A stretch of DNA of 64,000 nt from Takakia lepidozioides (taxonomy: Eukaryota > Streptophyta > Takakiopsida > Takakiales > Takakiaceae): positions 25,356,001 through 25,420,000 of the forward strand of contig CM060732.1 in the NCBI GenBank assembly GCA_030704615.1, given 5' to 3'. The notes beneath the pieces are model-generated. The model did no database searches. It worked only from the letters and a program-made list of their open reading frames with translations, and was not told where the DNA came from. Shown here one piece after another: positions 1 through 11,086 of the stretch; positions within the stretch are counted from its first letter, which is position 1, and each line of letters begins with the position of its first letter. The position numbers and the translations under genes are program-made.

Positions 1-3000
1 CATACTGGCTATAGTGCCCCCTTGCCGGCAGGCTAGCAAATCAGCCAATGTTATCTTCAAGGGGTCACTAGACTTCACCATGTCCCAAATCTCATCCCTC
101 ACATCCTCTATGCAGAGATCATAGTTTCCTCCTTCTATCCACTTCCGATGGACATCCCTGGAACAACAAACACCCTATTAGAATAACAAGAAAACAACAC
201 TCCCAAATTACATGCTACTGGTGAGCCCACCCCTGGAAGGAAGGGGTAAAAAATATCATTTACACTGGCTTCGGCCAGCATCATCTCTCTCTGGCTCGTG
301 ATGAGCATAGCCACCTCGTAGATAGACATTACAAACTACTAGACACAATAACCCCATATCAGTTTCAAACTCTAACAACTGATATCACCATCCGCAGGCA
401 GAGTTAACCAAATGTTTGGGCCATTGAGGCTTGCCAACCAGGATTCAAGGAGAGGAAGCAGGAAAATCCCCAGGGCTATATTTATTTAGGAAGAGAGTAT
501 CGAGTAGCCAACATGGCTAAGTATTGCCACTCTTCTTTTCTTCCAGATGCTTGTGCTCACAGCAAATATTTTTCAACATGTGCACAATTCCACAAACAAT
601 AAAATGAGGTACACAGGAGCAAAGCCACCACCAATGAGAAGCAGAAAAGAGAGAACAGTGAGAAAACTTTGTGCCGTGTCTTGAGGATACTCCCTTAAAT
701 CCAACTTGAAATACTTGAAATATGAAATCTAGTGCAAGATGCAAAGGACAACGGACCTGAAGAGAGTGTGGACGTCCACCGTAGTGAGATAGCCCCGACC
801 ATGGAGATCCAGGCACCGAAACAAATATGTTAACCCTTCAGGGGTCTCTCTGTTCTCTAGCGCCAAGACAAAGTCCAGGAAGCTCTCAAAGTCCATCTCT
901 CGAGCTTTACCCCCGCTCCCTCGTCCACCCCTCCTCACATGCTCATCAAAAACTGTGCATAACCGCACAACACCAAGGACATGATACGACAGTTCAGTCC
1001 TTGGAGCACCAAGAAAAGCCCAGAAACACCCAAAACAAGAGAAACCACCACCAAGTTTGAGCCCAAACCAGAGAAGAGTAGCCCCGTCACTTAATTCGTA
1101 TCCATACTGTAGGAAAATGCTGCAACTTAGCAGCTTTCATAAGCACACACAAAGCAAGGTACAAGGATCACCCCATGCTGATGATGTTGCCAAATAAATT
1201 GGAGAGATGATCACACTATTATGTTGAACATGGAAATCAGCATACCTCGCTCAATGAAGATGTCAGTGAGCGTGCCATCAGCATACCCTTGCACTTCTTG
1301 CTTGCTCAGTGTGCCATTCATGTCTTTGTCCAATCCCAGAAACGTATCTAAATCAACCCACCCCATTACGCCCACGGGGTGTTACCAATTTCCAAAACAA
1401 CCCAGCAGCAGAGCAACTCAAGGATGCAACCAAAGGAACCATCCTCATAAGTATCGAGATGGCTCCATGCTTCCAATTAAAGATAACCAAAGAAGAAGAG
1501 CGGAGGAGATCTGATCTACGGTTAGAGAGATTTTCAGAGGAGAAAACCAGAAACAAACAGCAAAGAAAAGAAAAACAGAGCAACCAAAGGAAAGCCTGAT
1601 GGTTTTTCTAGAGCAAACCCCCTGGACTGTCTCTAAACTTTAAGGATAATGGGATTAGTCTTTCCCCCAAGTTTCACAAGCAAGGGTGTACCACAAATAC
1701 GTTGAGCACTGCTAAGAGAGAACCAATTGTCAGCAGCATCTGGCTCCGCCCCTTCCTCTTCAGTCTCCTACACATTATAGAGCATGAATCTCAAGTAAGA
1801 TACTAGAAAAATAAGCATTGAAAAATCACACTTGCAACCAATGTGATATCACTACCAGTGAAAGTTAGATTGCATTCAGCACAGAACGGAATCAAAACTT
1901 GTTGCCATGGATTTCAGTGAGATGAAACCTCAATAGCACTCTCAGTGCACAAGCTTTGCAGCAAGAAGCACCTGGTGGAGTTCCATAAGTTCTGCCAGGC
2001 AGTTGCTGAGCAGCACCTTCTTTATGCACAGCTTTCCTAAGCACTCCCCCACAAAGCAATGAACAAATGAGCTATCACAGAGAGCACTGGGCTGCTGTAT
2101 CATTAAATTAGGAACTAGGTAATCTTTATTAATCTAAAGAATCTGCGCAGATACTGGAAAAATGGATGGCGAGGAAACCCCATGACAGGCCACCACCATA
2201 AAAATTCAAATCATTAACTTTTAAATTCCTGTCTTTATATTGGAGGAAAAACTAAGGTGAAACTCTGGAATGGTAGGAACCCACATCAAGGGGTTTTTGT
2301 TAGCGAGATGGGTGGCAGTGTTGACAATGCAAGAATGATGGCCTTCAACACTACCATAGGTGCCCATGCTATTTATCTGGGCTCTGCTGAAGTAATTAAT
2401 TTCTCTTGAAGAACAGGTCTGGCAGACTTTATGGAATTTCTGCAGTTCCGGCAGTAACCATGATGACATATAATATAAAAGTACCATTTCCACTCATGTA
2501 TGGGTAGTTCAATGGTAGCCCGCTAGCTTTCTGTTAGAGCAGGTGCCGGGTTCAAATATTTGGCAATTCCGGCACTGGAAGAACATCAGTTAAAAATTTC
2601 CGGCAGCCTAATTTGATTTAATTATTGTCGGACAGCGTAGGCAGGTACGGTACTCACAGGTTACCTACCATGAACCAGTTCGGTCATGCGTGTAAATTAA
2701 CCCCAGCTTTCAGTGCTTGAAGGAGGAATGAGGATGGGGAGAGGAGAGATGTCAGACCTCGTCTGAGTGGATCACAGAAGAAGAAGAACTTGCGGGCAGC
2801 AATCCGACTGTACATGGACAAAAAGGGAGGGGGGATACTTCGTAGTTGCGCCAAGTTTGGAATAAGTCCTCGTATGTATGCCTCCATTTCCTAGACACCC
2901 ACAGATCTGATAAGCCTCAAGACTCAGAGGAAGTGGGAGGGGGATCCAGATGGCACGAGCACACATCTCTTTGGTTTCATTGGCCCTACCGTGCTCAGCT

Positions 3001-5533
3001 TTGCCCCCTATCTCTCGTTCACCTATGGGTACTGCACTTCTAGTCCTGAGGACTGCTAGTGATCTGCTAAGGGCAATTCACAAGCAAATCACAATCTCCC
3101 TTCAGAAAGAAGGCAAGGAAATTACATTGACAACAAGCAAACAGAACAGACTTAGGAAGAAGGTCAAACACTCGATGAATTGTGGAACGGTTCCAGGCTG
3201 CACAAAATCTCTGACATCTAAAGCACTTACATACCTGAGGTTGTAAGAAACCATCACCATCTTCATCAAGTTCACTCATGTCGATCCGGGCCTGTGTTAA
3301 AGACACCTGTAGCAAATTGCAACAACCAGGCCAGTCTGGTATGTCTAAGGGAAAGGAATGTATTTATCACCCACTGGGCACAGAATGCCAGTTTGTCCAG
3401 ATGCAGTCACTAATCCAAAGCACTGCCGAAGCTGAGCAAACATCAAAACAAGAGAAACCAATCTAAGACACAGGAACGTCAAAGCAACTACAGTGGATGT
3501 CAATTCCAACAATGTCAAACCACAGAACTGCCTACATCTCTGATAGAATGTACTCATAAGACGCCTAAATCTCCGATACAATGTACTCATAAGACGTTGT
3601 TTCCCGTAGCCTTGTGGCCATGGACCCTGCACCCAGTTTGAGCGGAACTAAATCTCTGATAGAGAGAGACAAGTAGCTAAGCTGTAGCTGTAGACTTACT
3701 GTGCGCATCACATAGAGGTAGAAGGGTAGGATAGCGATGCGCCCAAAGTCATCCTTCTCAAACTTCAAAAAGTTGCACGCTGAAAAAAAGCGCCGGCACT
3801 TTGAGCCAATCTGCTCTGTGCAGAGAGTTGCAATGTGACAGAAATCTTCATAGTTCATCTGCACAATCCACCTCAAGATTTAGTATCTGAAGCAAATTTT
3901 GAACTAATTGCAATCATGGACATTCCTAGACAGCTTAGCTAGTCAGCTCACCTACTGCACACTTTGCCACAATTTTAAGCATGAGAGCATCAGACAAATA
4001 TAAAAAGGGGGATCTTCAAGGAATCTATAACTGACTCCCCGAGAAGGCTAGAAAAGGCCAGAACACAGATGCTGAAATGAAGTCTGCAGCCCTGTTGAGG
4101 TTCCCTCAAAGCCTAAGTAGAAACCCAGAGGTGGGATTGTGACATGGAAGAACGAGAGATAAGGTAGCGAAGGAAGAAAGGCTGTAAAAGAGAGGAAGAA
4201 GGATGAGGACCGAGAAATATAGATGGAGGTGTTCTAGCTTCCAACCTTTTCAGTGCCACTGGCATCATCGATGCTGCAATTCTCACGTAGAAGAACCCAC
4301 ATAGTGTCCAGATCATCCGCATTTAAGAGGACCTCAGCTTGCTTCTGTACAGTGAAACACAATTTACAATAAGCCCACACCTACGAAGTACATGAAGCCA
4401 CCCCCCCTCCCCCAAACTTTCTCCCTCTCTATCTTGTGATTTCCATCCAAACTGGGCATGGGGTCTATGGCCACAAGGCTACGGCAAGCAAGCCTTATAA
4501 GTACATTCTTTCTCACTGGTGCGGTCATACCAAGGCTACTACACCAGATCCCATCAGAGCTCTGAGGTTAAGCAACCCATTGGTTCTCGCTCCAGGAGGG
4601 TTAGTTTCCTGCAGGGTCAATGGCCATAAGGCTATGGCAAGCCAACGTTCGCAGGGAACGATATCAGTACACTCTCTCTCCCGCCCCCATTGACCCTCGT
4701 GAATTGATAAACTTAGGTCTTTCTCCCTCACAATCCCTATGATCCCCTCCTCCTTCCCCCCTTCCCATCCTGTCTTAACTGGGATCTGTATTGGGCAAGG
4801 GCGAGGGGAGGAATAAGTCAAGAAATATGGTGCACCTTCAAAAACCGAAACTTGGCAAGCCGTTGCACCTTTGCACCTGCTGACCCTTCAGCAGGTTTCT
4901 GCAAACCACCAATCACACAAGAGACAACATTAAGCACCTGGTAGGTTAAAACCTGGTTGGATGCTTAAAACCTGAAGGTTGCCTCAATCATTGGAAAAGC
5001 CAGACTTGACACCAAAAATAAGTTCCATAAACCAAAATGTACAGAGATAGAGTGGCATGTGCCTTTTTGAAAAATGTGGGGATGGCTCCAGCATCAGTGT
5101 TCTTCTGCTGCCGCTCCCGAAAGGCCTCTAACAAAATCTTCTTCGTCTCTAATTCTGCAGGACGCATTTATTAGGAGGTAAGGGCATTCAAAAATCATTA
5201 CGGAATTCAACAAACTGGACTTCTCAAAAACTGCCAGGTTCCAACACCAAACTCTGATGTAGACCTAGCCCAATCTTTCCATGTGGTACCCTAGCTTTCT
5301 ACCTCTCACCCATGCACACACAAAACAGAAAAGGCATACAGATGGCCATATGCGTCCACTATTATGGCCGAGGGAAAACAGAAAGTTGTCAAAGCGGATT
5401 GATGCTTACCAGTAAGTGCTTCAGAGCCAAGGCCAGTCCCCGACCCCACATAATTGCGAAGGTGCTTAACCCACTGCATTGATGATGGGGGGAGGCCTTT
5501 CTTTGCCGGCACCTCCACTGCCACCCCTTCCAT
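1..5533 (-). CDS. TON2: TONNEAU2/FASS-like PP2A regulatory subunit B''gamma (3' partial)
   Basis: Regulatory B'' subunit of protein phosphatase 2A, part of the TTP complex that organises cortical microtubules and the preprophase band in plants (family knowledge). I assembled twelve coding exons from similarity plus splice sites: 5410-5533 (ATG at 5533), 5063-5154, 4836-4898, 4246-4344, 3700-3858, 3235-3306, 2758-2890, 1972-2036, 1692-1767, 1246-1347, 757-952 and 1-157. They total 1338 nt, exactly 446 codons, with every split codon restoring a family residue. Recognisable blocks are SSMQWVKHLRNYVGSG near the N-terminus, FGRIAILPFYLYVMRT, the EF-hand-like ELDEDGDGFL and LDKDMNGTL, FFFFCDP, MDFESFLDFVLALEN and KWIEGGNYDLCIEDVRDEIW. 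About 30 C-terminal residues lie beyond position 1 (Arabidopsis protein is about 480 aa). Introns are about 180-720 bp. One intron (after 5063) appears to use a GC donor. No stops or frameshifts: likely functional. Confidence 0.95.
2501..2600 (+). repeat. tRNA-like head, possible SINE or tRNA pseudogene, in a TON2 intron
   Basis: TAGTTCAATGG at 2505-2515 fits the Pol III A-box, and GGTTCAAAT at 2549-2557 fits the start of a B-box; the 34-nt spacing is normal for a tRNA. The following sequence can pair GTGCCGG with CCGGCAC around the B-box. It lies in the intron between exons 2758-2890 and 1972-2036, antisense to TON2. No full cloverleaf was drawn and the B-box end is off consensus, so a relic of a tRNA-derived SINE is more likely than a working tRNA. 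Confidence 0.4.
4518..4615 (+). pseudogene. 5S rRNA-like sequence inside a TON2 intron
   Basis: From GGTGCGGTCATACCA at 4518 through CCCATCAGAGCTCTGAGG and GTTAAGC this follows the plant 5S rRNA gene in order (canonical: GCGATCATACCA...CCCATCAGAACTCCG..GTTAAGC). The 3' half (about 4580-4615) is only vaguely 5S-like and the box C motif GATGGGTGACC is destroyed. It is flanked by two copies of a roughly 28-bp motif GG.CTATGGCCACAAGGC / GGTCAATGGCCATAAGGC at about 4461 and 4616. It shares the non-canonical ACCAAGGCTACTA with the copy near 19.5 kb. A 5S pseudogene or 5S-derived SINE; not a working gene. Confidence 0.75.
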
Positions 5534-6572
5534 ACTTCCTTGCCTAATTTTAGTCTTGTGATGGATAATGTTAAAGATCCTGGCCCCACTCCCTTTTCAG
5601 TTTGATAAGCTTCTACAGCCCTCCTGCCACTGCACACACGACAATGCACCATGGCATAGTCAGTAATTTGATGCTACAAAATAAGGAAATGCAAGATTTT
5701 TTTCCACTGCAGTGAGAATTAATCCCTCTCCCCTTTCCAACATAAGGCTGTGAGCCCTTGATCCAACCTGTGATGTCTTCTTGCCAATATCAGTGGGACT
5801 GCATCCCTTCCACAAAATTGCATGCAGGCCACCAGAGAGACGTATAAATGAACACATGCTTGAAGGGCATGCTGCCTATCTATGAGAAAATTCCTCACTT
5901 CCACAGAACATACAGTCAATGGCATCCTCCTCGTTACTGAATGTGAAATTTAGCTTTTCCAGATACTAAGTTAACAATAACAGCCTTGAGCTACCAACAG
6001 ACAGGCTTGATAATTCATCCAGTAACGGAGGCTCACTTGACACAGGTTAAGTAATTAGGGTTTAAGTTTAGCCCATCACAAACTGGGCCAAAACTTAGCA
6101 ATTAGGTTCCCCATGGGTGTTGTCATAATCCATTCCGCAAATCCCTTCGGATTCAGCCCATGGTAAGCAGTGCTAGGGACCGTACAGGGATTTCCCAAAT
6201 TTCACTTCCAGGAGAGCCTAGAAGAGAGTGAACAGTAAATATCACACCACAGATAGCACCTACTTACGAACACTTCTCTTTCTTCGGCTTCCGCTGGCAA
6301 AATGTAGAATTCCTTTCAACAGATTGCCACTACCGATACCATTTCGGTCTCCTCTCTAAAGACACGTATGCAGAGCATATTGCACCGCCACCCCCCACCC
6401 ACATGTATGCCGCGATAATCTACCCTGACCAACATCAAATATAGAACCAACTTCCTTCACAAAACAAATTGCGATACTGAGAAGCTACACAAGCCACTCT
6501 CTCTCCTCCTCTACAGACTACACACAATGCAGTGCATCAGAGTATGAAACAGGATGGAGGAACTGCACTTAC

Positions 6573-6720
6573 TCTGCAGAACGAAGCGCGATCTCCAGAA
6601 ACAGAAAGAGACGAGGCAGGAGCACCTCCGACACATGGGCGGCATGGCCCTGCCATAGCCGAGCACCTAACGTGTCAGGAAACCATTCTCGAAAACAGCA
6701 GGAACCCTAATTGACGACGA
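6573..6720 (-). other. Possible 5' untranslated exon of the TON2-like gene
   Basis: On the minus strand the sequence CTGCAGA is followed at 6572-6565 by GTAAGTGC, a strong plant splice donor, about 1 kb upstream of the TON2 start codon. No coding similarity is seen between 5534 and 6720, so this would be a non-coding leader exon. Its 5' limit (transcription start) is a guess. Inference only; an RNA read crossing 6573 to the region just upstream of 5533 would confirm it. Confidence 0.4.
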
Positions 6721-7868
6721 TCATGGACGAGATAAATGTCGTTCGTCGTCAGGTATCGTGGAAGCTCGTTCCGATCCTCGACATCCCAGTCAAATGTCAA
6801 AACCCGATTAAACACGTGGTAAGAAAAAATTGTACAGCCAGCATTAAACAGCACATAACGGAATATTCTATATTAGGCAGGTAGCGACATCGGGGTTCTA
6901 TATACGTCCACTGCTGTGTAATGGCGCCACGTATCCTACTTTCGCTCGCTAGGCATCCTATGACACGCTCTCTGTGGATGAGAGTCATTTATCCGCCCTT
7001 ACGAGCTCTCCAGAGGATGAGAAGCGTCCGCTGACATTTTGGACGGAATGTGGAGGTGGGGCCACTCACGGTAAGACGTTCCGGCGGGGAATGTCAAAAT
7101 GGAGATTCTTTATTTCATTTATTTATTTATATTTGGTTAACCCCTACCGGAGAATGACATTCATCCGATCTTGGATTTACTTTTCATCCATCCAACCATG
7201 CATTGAGACGGAACGTGGCGCCCATGCGATCTGATCAAACACGTGGCAGCGTGGGCTTCATTAGCGTGGGTTTAGGGGTCGAATCTCACTAAGCAGCTGC
7301 TAAGTTACAGGATACATGCTATTATCATTAATAGACCCTAATTACCTGGGTCTAATTTAGGAATGTAAAATGTGGGGCCCCGGAGGATGAATAATGGGTT
7401 GCAGGCAGGGAAATAACGACAAAAGCAAGGGAGAAATAGGGTATAAAAGGGGGGCCCCGCAAGGATGCCGTTTTTTAAAGCCCACCGAGTCGCGTGCGCG
7501 CCATTGTATGCCGGCGGCCACTCTGCCCGCCGGCGACAGGTCCGACCCGGCATATCCTGTTGACCCTGGTCGCTGGAGTAATTTATCATTCATTTATTTA
7601 TACTGGAGTTTATGTTTTTAATGATTATGAGTGGACGATGTGGTAAGAACTAAGAACGAAGAACATGTGTTCGAACCGTGAGGTTCGCCGAGAATCCTAC
7701 TTGGAGTCACCAGTATATTATTTTAATTGGTGCATTTGTTTTTTCTTATAAATTTTGTCCTTTTGAAACTTGTTGTGGACCCAGGAAAGTGAAATTTGGA
7801 TTCCCTCCCTATTGCCGGCGGTGAAAAAGAAGTAGATTGTGGATGAATGAAGATGAGATTTTGAGGCG
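6721..7868. other. Intergenic region between TON2 and the VQ side
   Basis: No coding similarity or RNA gene was recognised here. It presumably contains the TON2 promoter at its left side. A TATA-like GGGTATAAAAGGGG is at about 7439-7452 on the plus strand, in front of the possible exon at 7869, but I have no other evidence for a start site. Confidence 0.5.
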
Positions 7869-7877
7869 GTGACAAGA

Positions 7878-8087
7878 AGAATGATGGATGACGGTATGTC
7901 TCCGTCCGTTGAAAGCTTCCAGTTCATCGATGAGCGAGAAGATTCGTCGGTCGCTGTGTCGCTGGCGGAGGCGTTCGCCTCTAAGTTAAATTTAGCTGCG
8001 ACAATTCAGCGAGACAGCGGGGGGCTGCCAGCGTGTCTGAATGAGCAGTTTGTGTCGCTATATTCAGTGGCAGAGGAAACTGACCCC
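7878..8087 (+). CDS. Possible first exon of an unidentified gene
   Basis: An open frame reads from an ATG near 7869 or 7881 through an acidic, serine-rich stretch (SVESFQFIDEREDSSVAVSL) to a possible donor CCCCG/GTAATA at about 8088. It is divergent from TON2. I do not recognise the protein and could not find its next exon, so it could be an upstream exon of the VQ gene, a separate gene, or a chance ORF. Codon use looks plausible for a plant gene. Confidence 0.25.
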
Positions 8088-8159
8088 GGTAATACTGCTT
8101 TAATTTGTGTACTTTGATTAATTCTTTTGGTCATGAGTGAGTGAGTTTGATCGTCATTG

Positions 8160-8375
8160 GCAAATCTTGCGACTCACAACTGAGATTTGTAACCCAAGAT
8201 TCGAATTGTCGCACACATAGAATTACACATTCTGAGATCTTGGGTTGGCAGATCTGTAACCCCAGATTCGTATCGTGACACAATAAAATTACACACTTTT
8301 TGTCATCCCTCACAACCGAGATCTCCGTAACCCATGATTCATATTGTCGCATATGAGGTAATTACAACTTGGATC
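8160..8375. repeat. Degenerate ~75-bp tandem repeat, three units
   Basis: Three units each contain a version of GAGAT..TGTAACCCAAGATTCG.ATTGTCGCACA..ATTACACA (about 8180, 8250 and 8320). They differ by many substitutions. No coding function; possibly old satellite-like DNA. Confidence 0.6.
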
Positions 8376-8568
8376 CTCAGATTTGAACAGAAATCCTGCG
8401 CGATAATACACGGAAGTGTTGGACCAAATCCAGGAAATAATTTGAGTTCAACCATCCGGTGGCCCCTCATTCCGAGCACCAACGGGCTAAGTGGGTTGGG
8501 GAGTCAGTTGCTTCCCCTTAGTGGTAATCAATTTCCTAGCTACATTTCCTCGGTGAATTTCGTAAGGT

Positions 8569-8632
8569 TCCAATTATCGCTAGGAAATTCCTAGGATCCT
8601 TCCAATTATCGCTAGGAAATTCCTAGGATCCA
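8569..8632. repeat. Perfect ~31-bp tandem duplication
   Basis: TTCCAATTATCGCTAGGAAA-TTCCTAGGATCC occurs twice back to back with no differences visible. Each unit contains the palindrome CTAGGAAATTCCTAG followed by GGATCC. A recent small duplication. Confidence 0.85.
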
Positions 8633-9369
8633 CTCGGCTAGTGAGCATGTAACTGTCTGCCAGTTCTGCCCGTTCGTTGGACCACAAACTGGGATGAGCT
8701 TAGGCACTTAACTAAGAAAGGGATGAGTTGATGCACTTACTAATAACTTAAGAATGTGCAGTGAGAGGAAATGAGAGGACAAAGCGAGGAAGGAAGGGCA
8801 AAGGAGGCAGGGTGATGGTAGAGAGCGTCGTCACTCTCAACTTGCGCTGTCGTGTTGCGGCAGGCGCATCAAGCGCCGTCTCGTGCTCTTACTCTGCGGA
8901 GCTTGATGCTGTTTTAGGAAAGATGGACCAGCTCTTCTGGGCATGTTTACCTTTTCTCTGATCTCTGGTGATGTATGTGGACAGAGGTCGTCGCTCGCCC
9001 CTCACTCCTTTCCTTTCCTGTCCTGATGCGGCTTCCAGTAAACCCAGCAGCTGCGGTGACAAATGGGAGTGATTTCGTCGACGCCGTCGTGATGCACACG
9101 AGCCCCCAGGCAGCTGCTGCTGGTAAGAAGCAGTAGTAAAAGTAGCGGACGTGATGTTGACTAAAAGATGCAGGCTGCCAACAGGTCGTCAGAATCAGCG
9201 TGATGTGGCGGGTCGTGTTGAGTCAGCTACTTATCTGAGTCATTAAGGTTTAACTAGGTACTGATCGAAGAGGCAAGTGTGCTCCGTTTTACCCCCCAGA
9301 CACCGACTGCTCAATTACCTGGAGATCTAGCCTCTCTCTCTCGACAATCCGTCTCTCATCTCGCGGCCT

Positions 9370-11086
9370 TTGGTCTCGTGCAGGACTCCCATGGGCACCA
9401 CCCTTTCGCCGAGGAAACATTGTTGCCACCCACAACTTCAAAACGACGACACTTCTGCAAGGATGAGTCCTACATCAGTAGATTGTGCCGTATCCAATAG
9501 TGACAAAGATGATCAAGATGGAGAGAAATCTCTTAGTGAGGGAGTGCGTAAACTGGACGGCCAGGTTCGCCTCCTACCTCTAAAGATCAACAAAGACTCT
9601 CATAGGATCAGAAAGGCACCACTGCCCGTTCCAACCGTGCAGCTCCGTCCTCCTGTTATCATCCACACCTATGCTCCAAAGGTCATTCACACAGAACCGG
9701 ACAACTTCATGTCCCTGGTGCAAAAGTTGACAGGTTCCTCGGACACCAGATCACGTCTGAAGCATGCTCGAAAACTTCCCGTTGTCGCCGACAAAGACGA
9801 TGGTGGAGGTGGCGAAGGAAGTATACAGAGGGTTGCTGCGAGGGATTCGGTGTCCTCTCAATTAGACACTACGGAGCAGCAAGGTAACCTGGACTCGGAC
9901 TACATGCCGATGTTTAACTCTCGACTTCTGTCCAGCCTTGAGGTTTTCTAGATTACAGTGGAGCTCACCAACCGTATATAACTCGTGAGTGGCAAGGCGT
10001 CTATGCTGCCGGCTCAGCCATATGTAACATACTTAACTAGAGAGATGGGCGTCACAGGAGGGGATGTGGAGGAGGGAAGTGTGTTTCGGAGCCCGGGGGA
10101 TGTTAAATCTTGAATAACTTCATACTGTGTAGATGCTTCTTTCATCTCTCCCATGCTTCAACAAATTGCCGGTACAGACTAGTTGAGATGCACCTCTGGT
10201 GCGTGAGATATCCGTTTTTCTGCCGCAGACACCTAGGTCTGAGAACTTCGACGCTCATCGAAGAAAAATAACTTCCGTGCTCAGTGTGGACAGACAACCC
10301 AGGCCCAGGGGTTGTTTGATCCCCTGAGCTGTTTATGTGTCAAGGAAACCTCGGACTAGAACCATACAGGTCTCCTTTTAAACACTAGTGTGTACACGAA
10401 TTTTGCTAGCTGGCAGGGAAAATTCAATCTGATGTTCTTAAATGTCTTTTGTTCCGCGTGCAGCTTCAAATATGTCAACAGTATGTTCGACTGGTTGCTC
10501 GTCACCTTCATCGAGCTCGGAATTGTCTGGTTTTCCAACGACCGAATGTGGTAGGGCGGAACCCATGGTGCAGCAATCTGGATCCCCACGGGGACCTCTC
10601 CCTCCCTTCGAAGCAGAGAATTTCCTGAACTCAAGTATGTTCGCAGCTGGATTTGATCCTCCTACAGGTAACAACACGGCTACCTATGTAACATCTTTTC
10701 CAATCAAGCGTGAGGGCGCCCCGACGTCCATCAACGATTCACCCGCTTATAACTTTACAATGGGACCTTCCTATGTCGATGCCAAGAATCCAAGAGCCTC
10801 TTACCTCTCAAAACCAAAAATACAGCAGACTCCACCGTCAATCCCGCTGCAAACATTTTTTGATATCAATTCGCCACTCCCTTCCCCTAGTTTATTATCT
10901 CCTGGATTTCTGGCCGACCTCCCTGTTTTGTCTCCAGGCACAGGCTGGTCACAAGCTCTCATGGACTCTCTCTTCTCCCCCTCGACTCTTGGTCATCAAC
11001 CCATACACGGCCACTTTGGAGGCTACAATCCGTCTGCTGGAACTATGGTGGCGCTCAGAGACATCCAGGCCTTCATGTTCTCATAA
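9370..11086 (+). CDS. VQ-motif protein, MKS1/VQ21-like, two exons
   Basis: VQ proteins are plant transcriptional co-regulators that bind WRKY factors and are often MAP-kinase substrates. Exon 1 is 9370-9883 and exon 2 is 10464-11086; donor AAG/GTAACC and acceptor GTGCAG/CT join a split Ala codon and give 378 residues. The N-terminal MKS1-type motif LPLKINKDSHRIRK lies just before PPVIIHTYAPKVIHTEP and the diagnostic VQ core FMSLVQKLTG. The C-terminal half is Ser/Pro-rich with several SP dipeptides (SPLPSPSLLSPGF, VLSPGTG, LFSP), fitting MAPK sites. The intron-retaining readthrough would stop at 9951. The start is uncertain: I used the most upstream in-frame ATG (9370); ATG at 9463 is an alternative giving a shorter N-terminus. 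No frame damage seen, so it is probably functional. Confidence 0.9.

Noticed and set aside
7630-7720. tRNA-like stretch with GTTCGAACC
   Set aside because: No A-box at the right spacing and no foldable acceptor stem.
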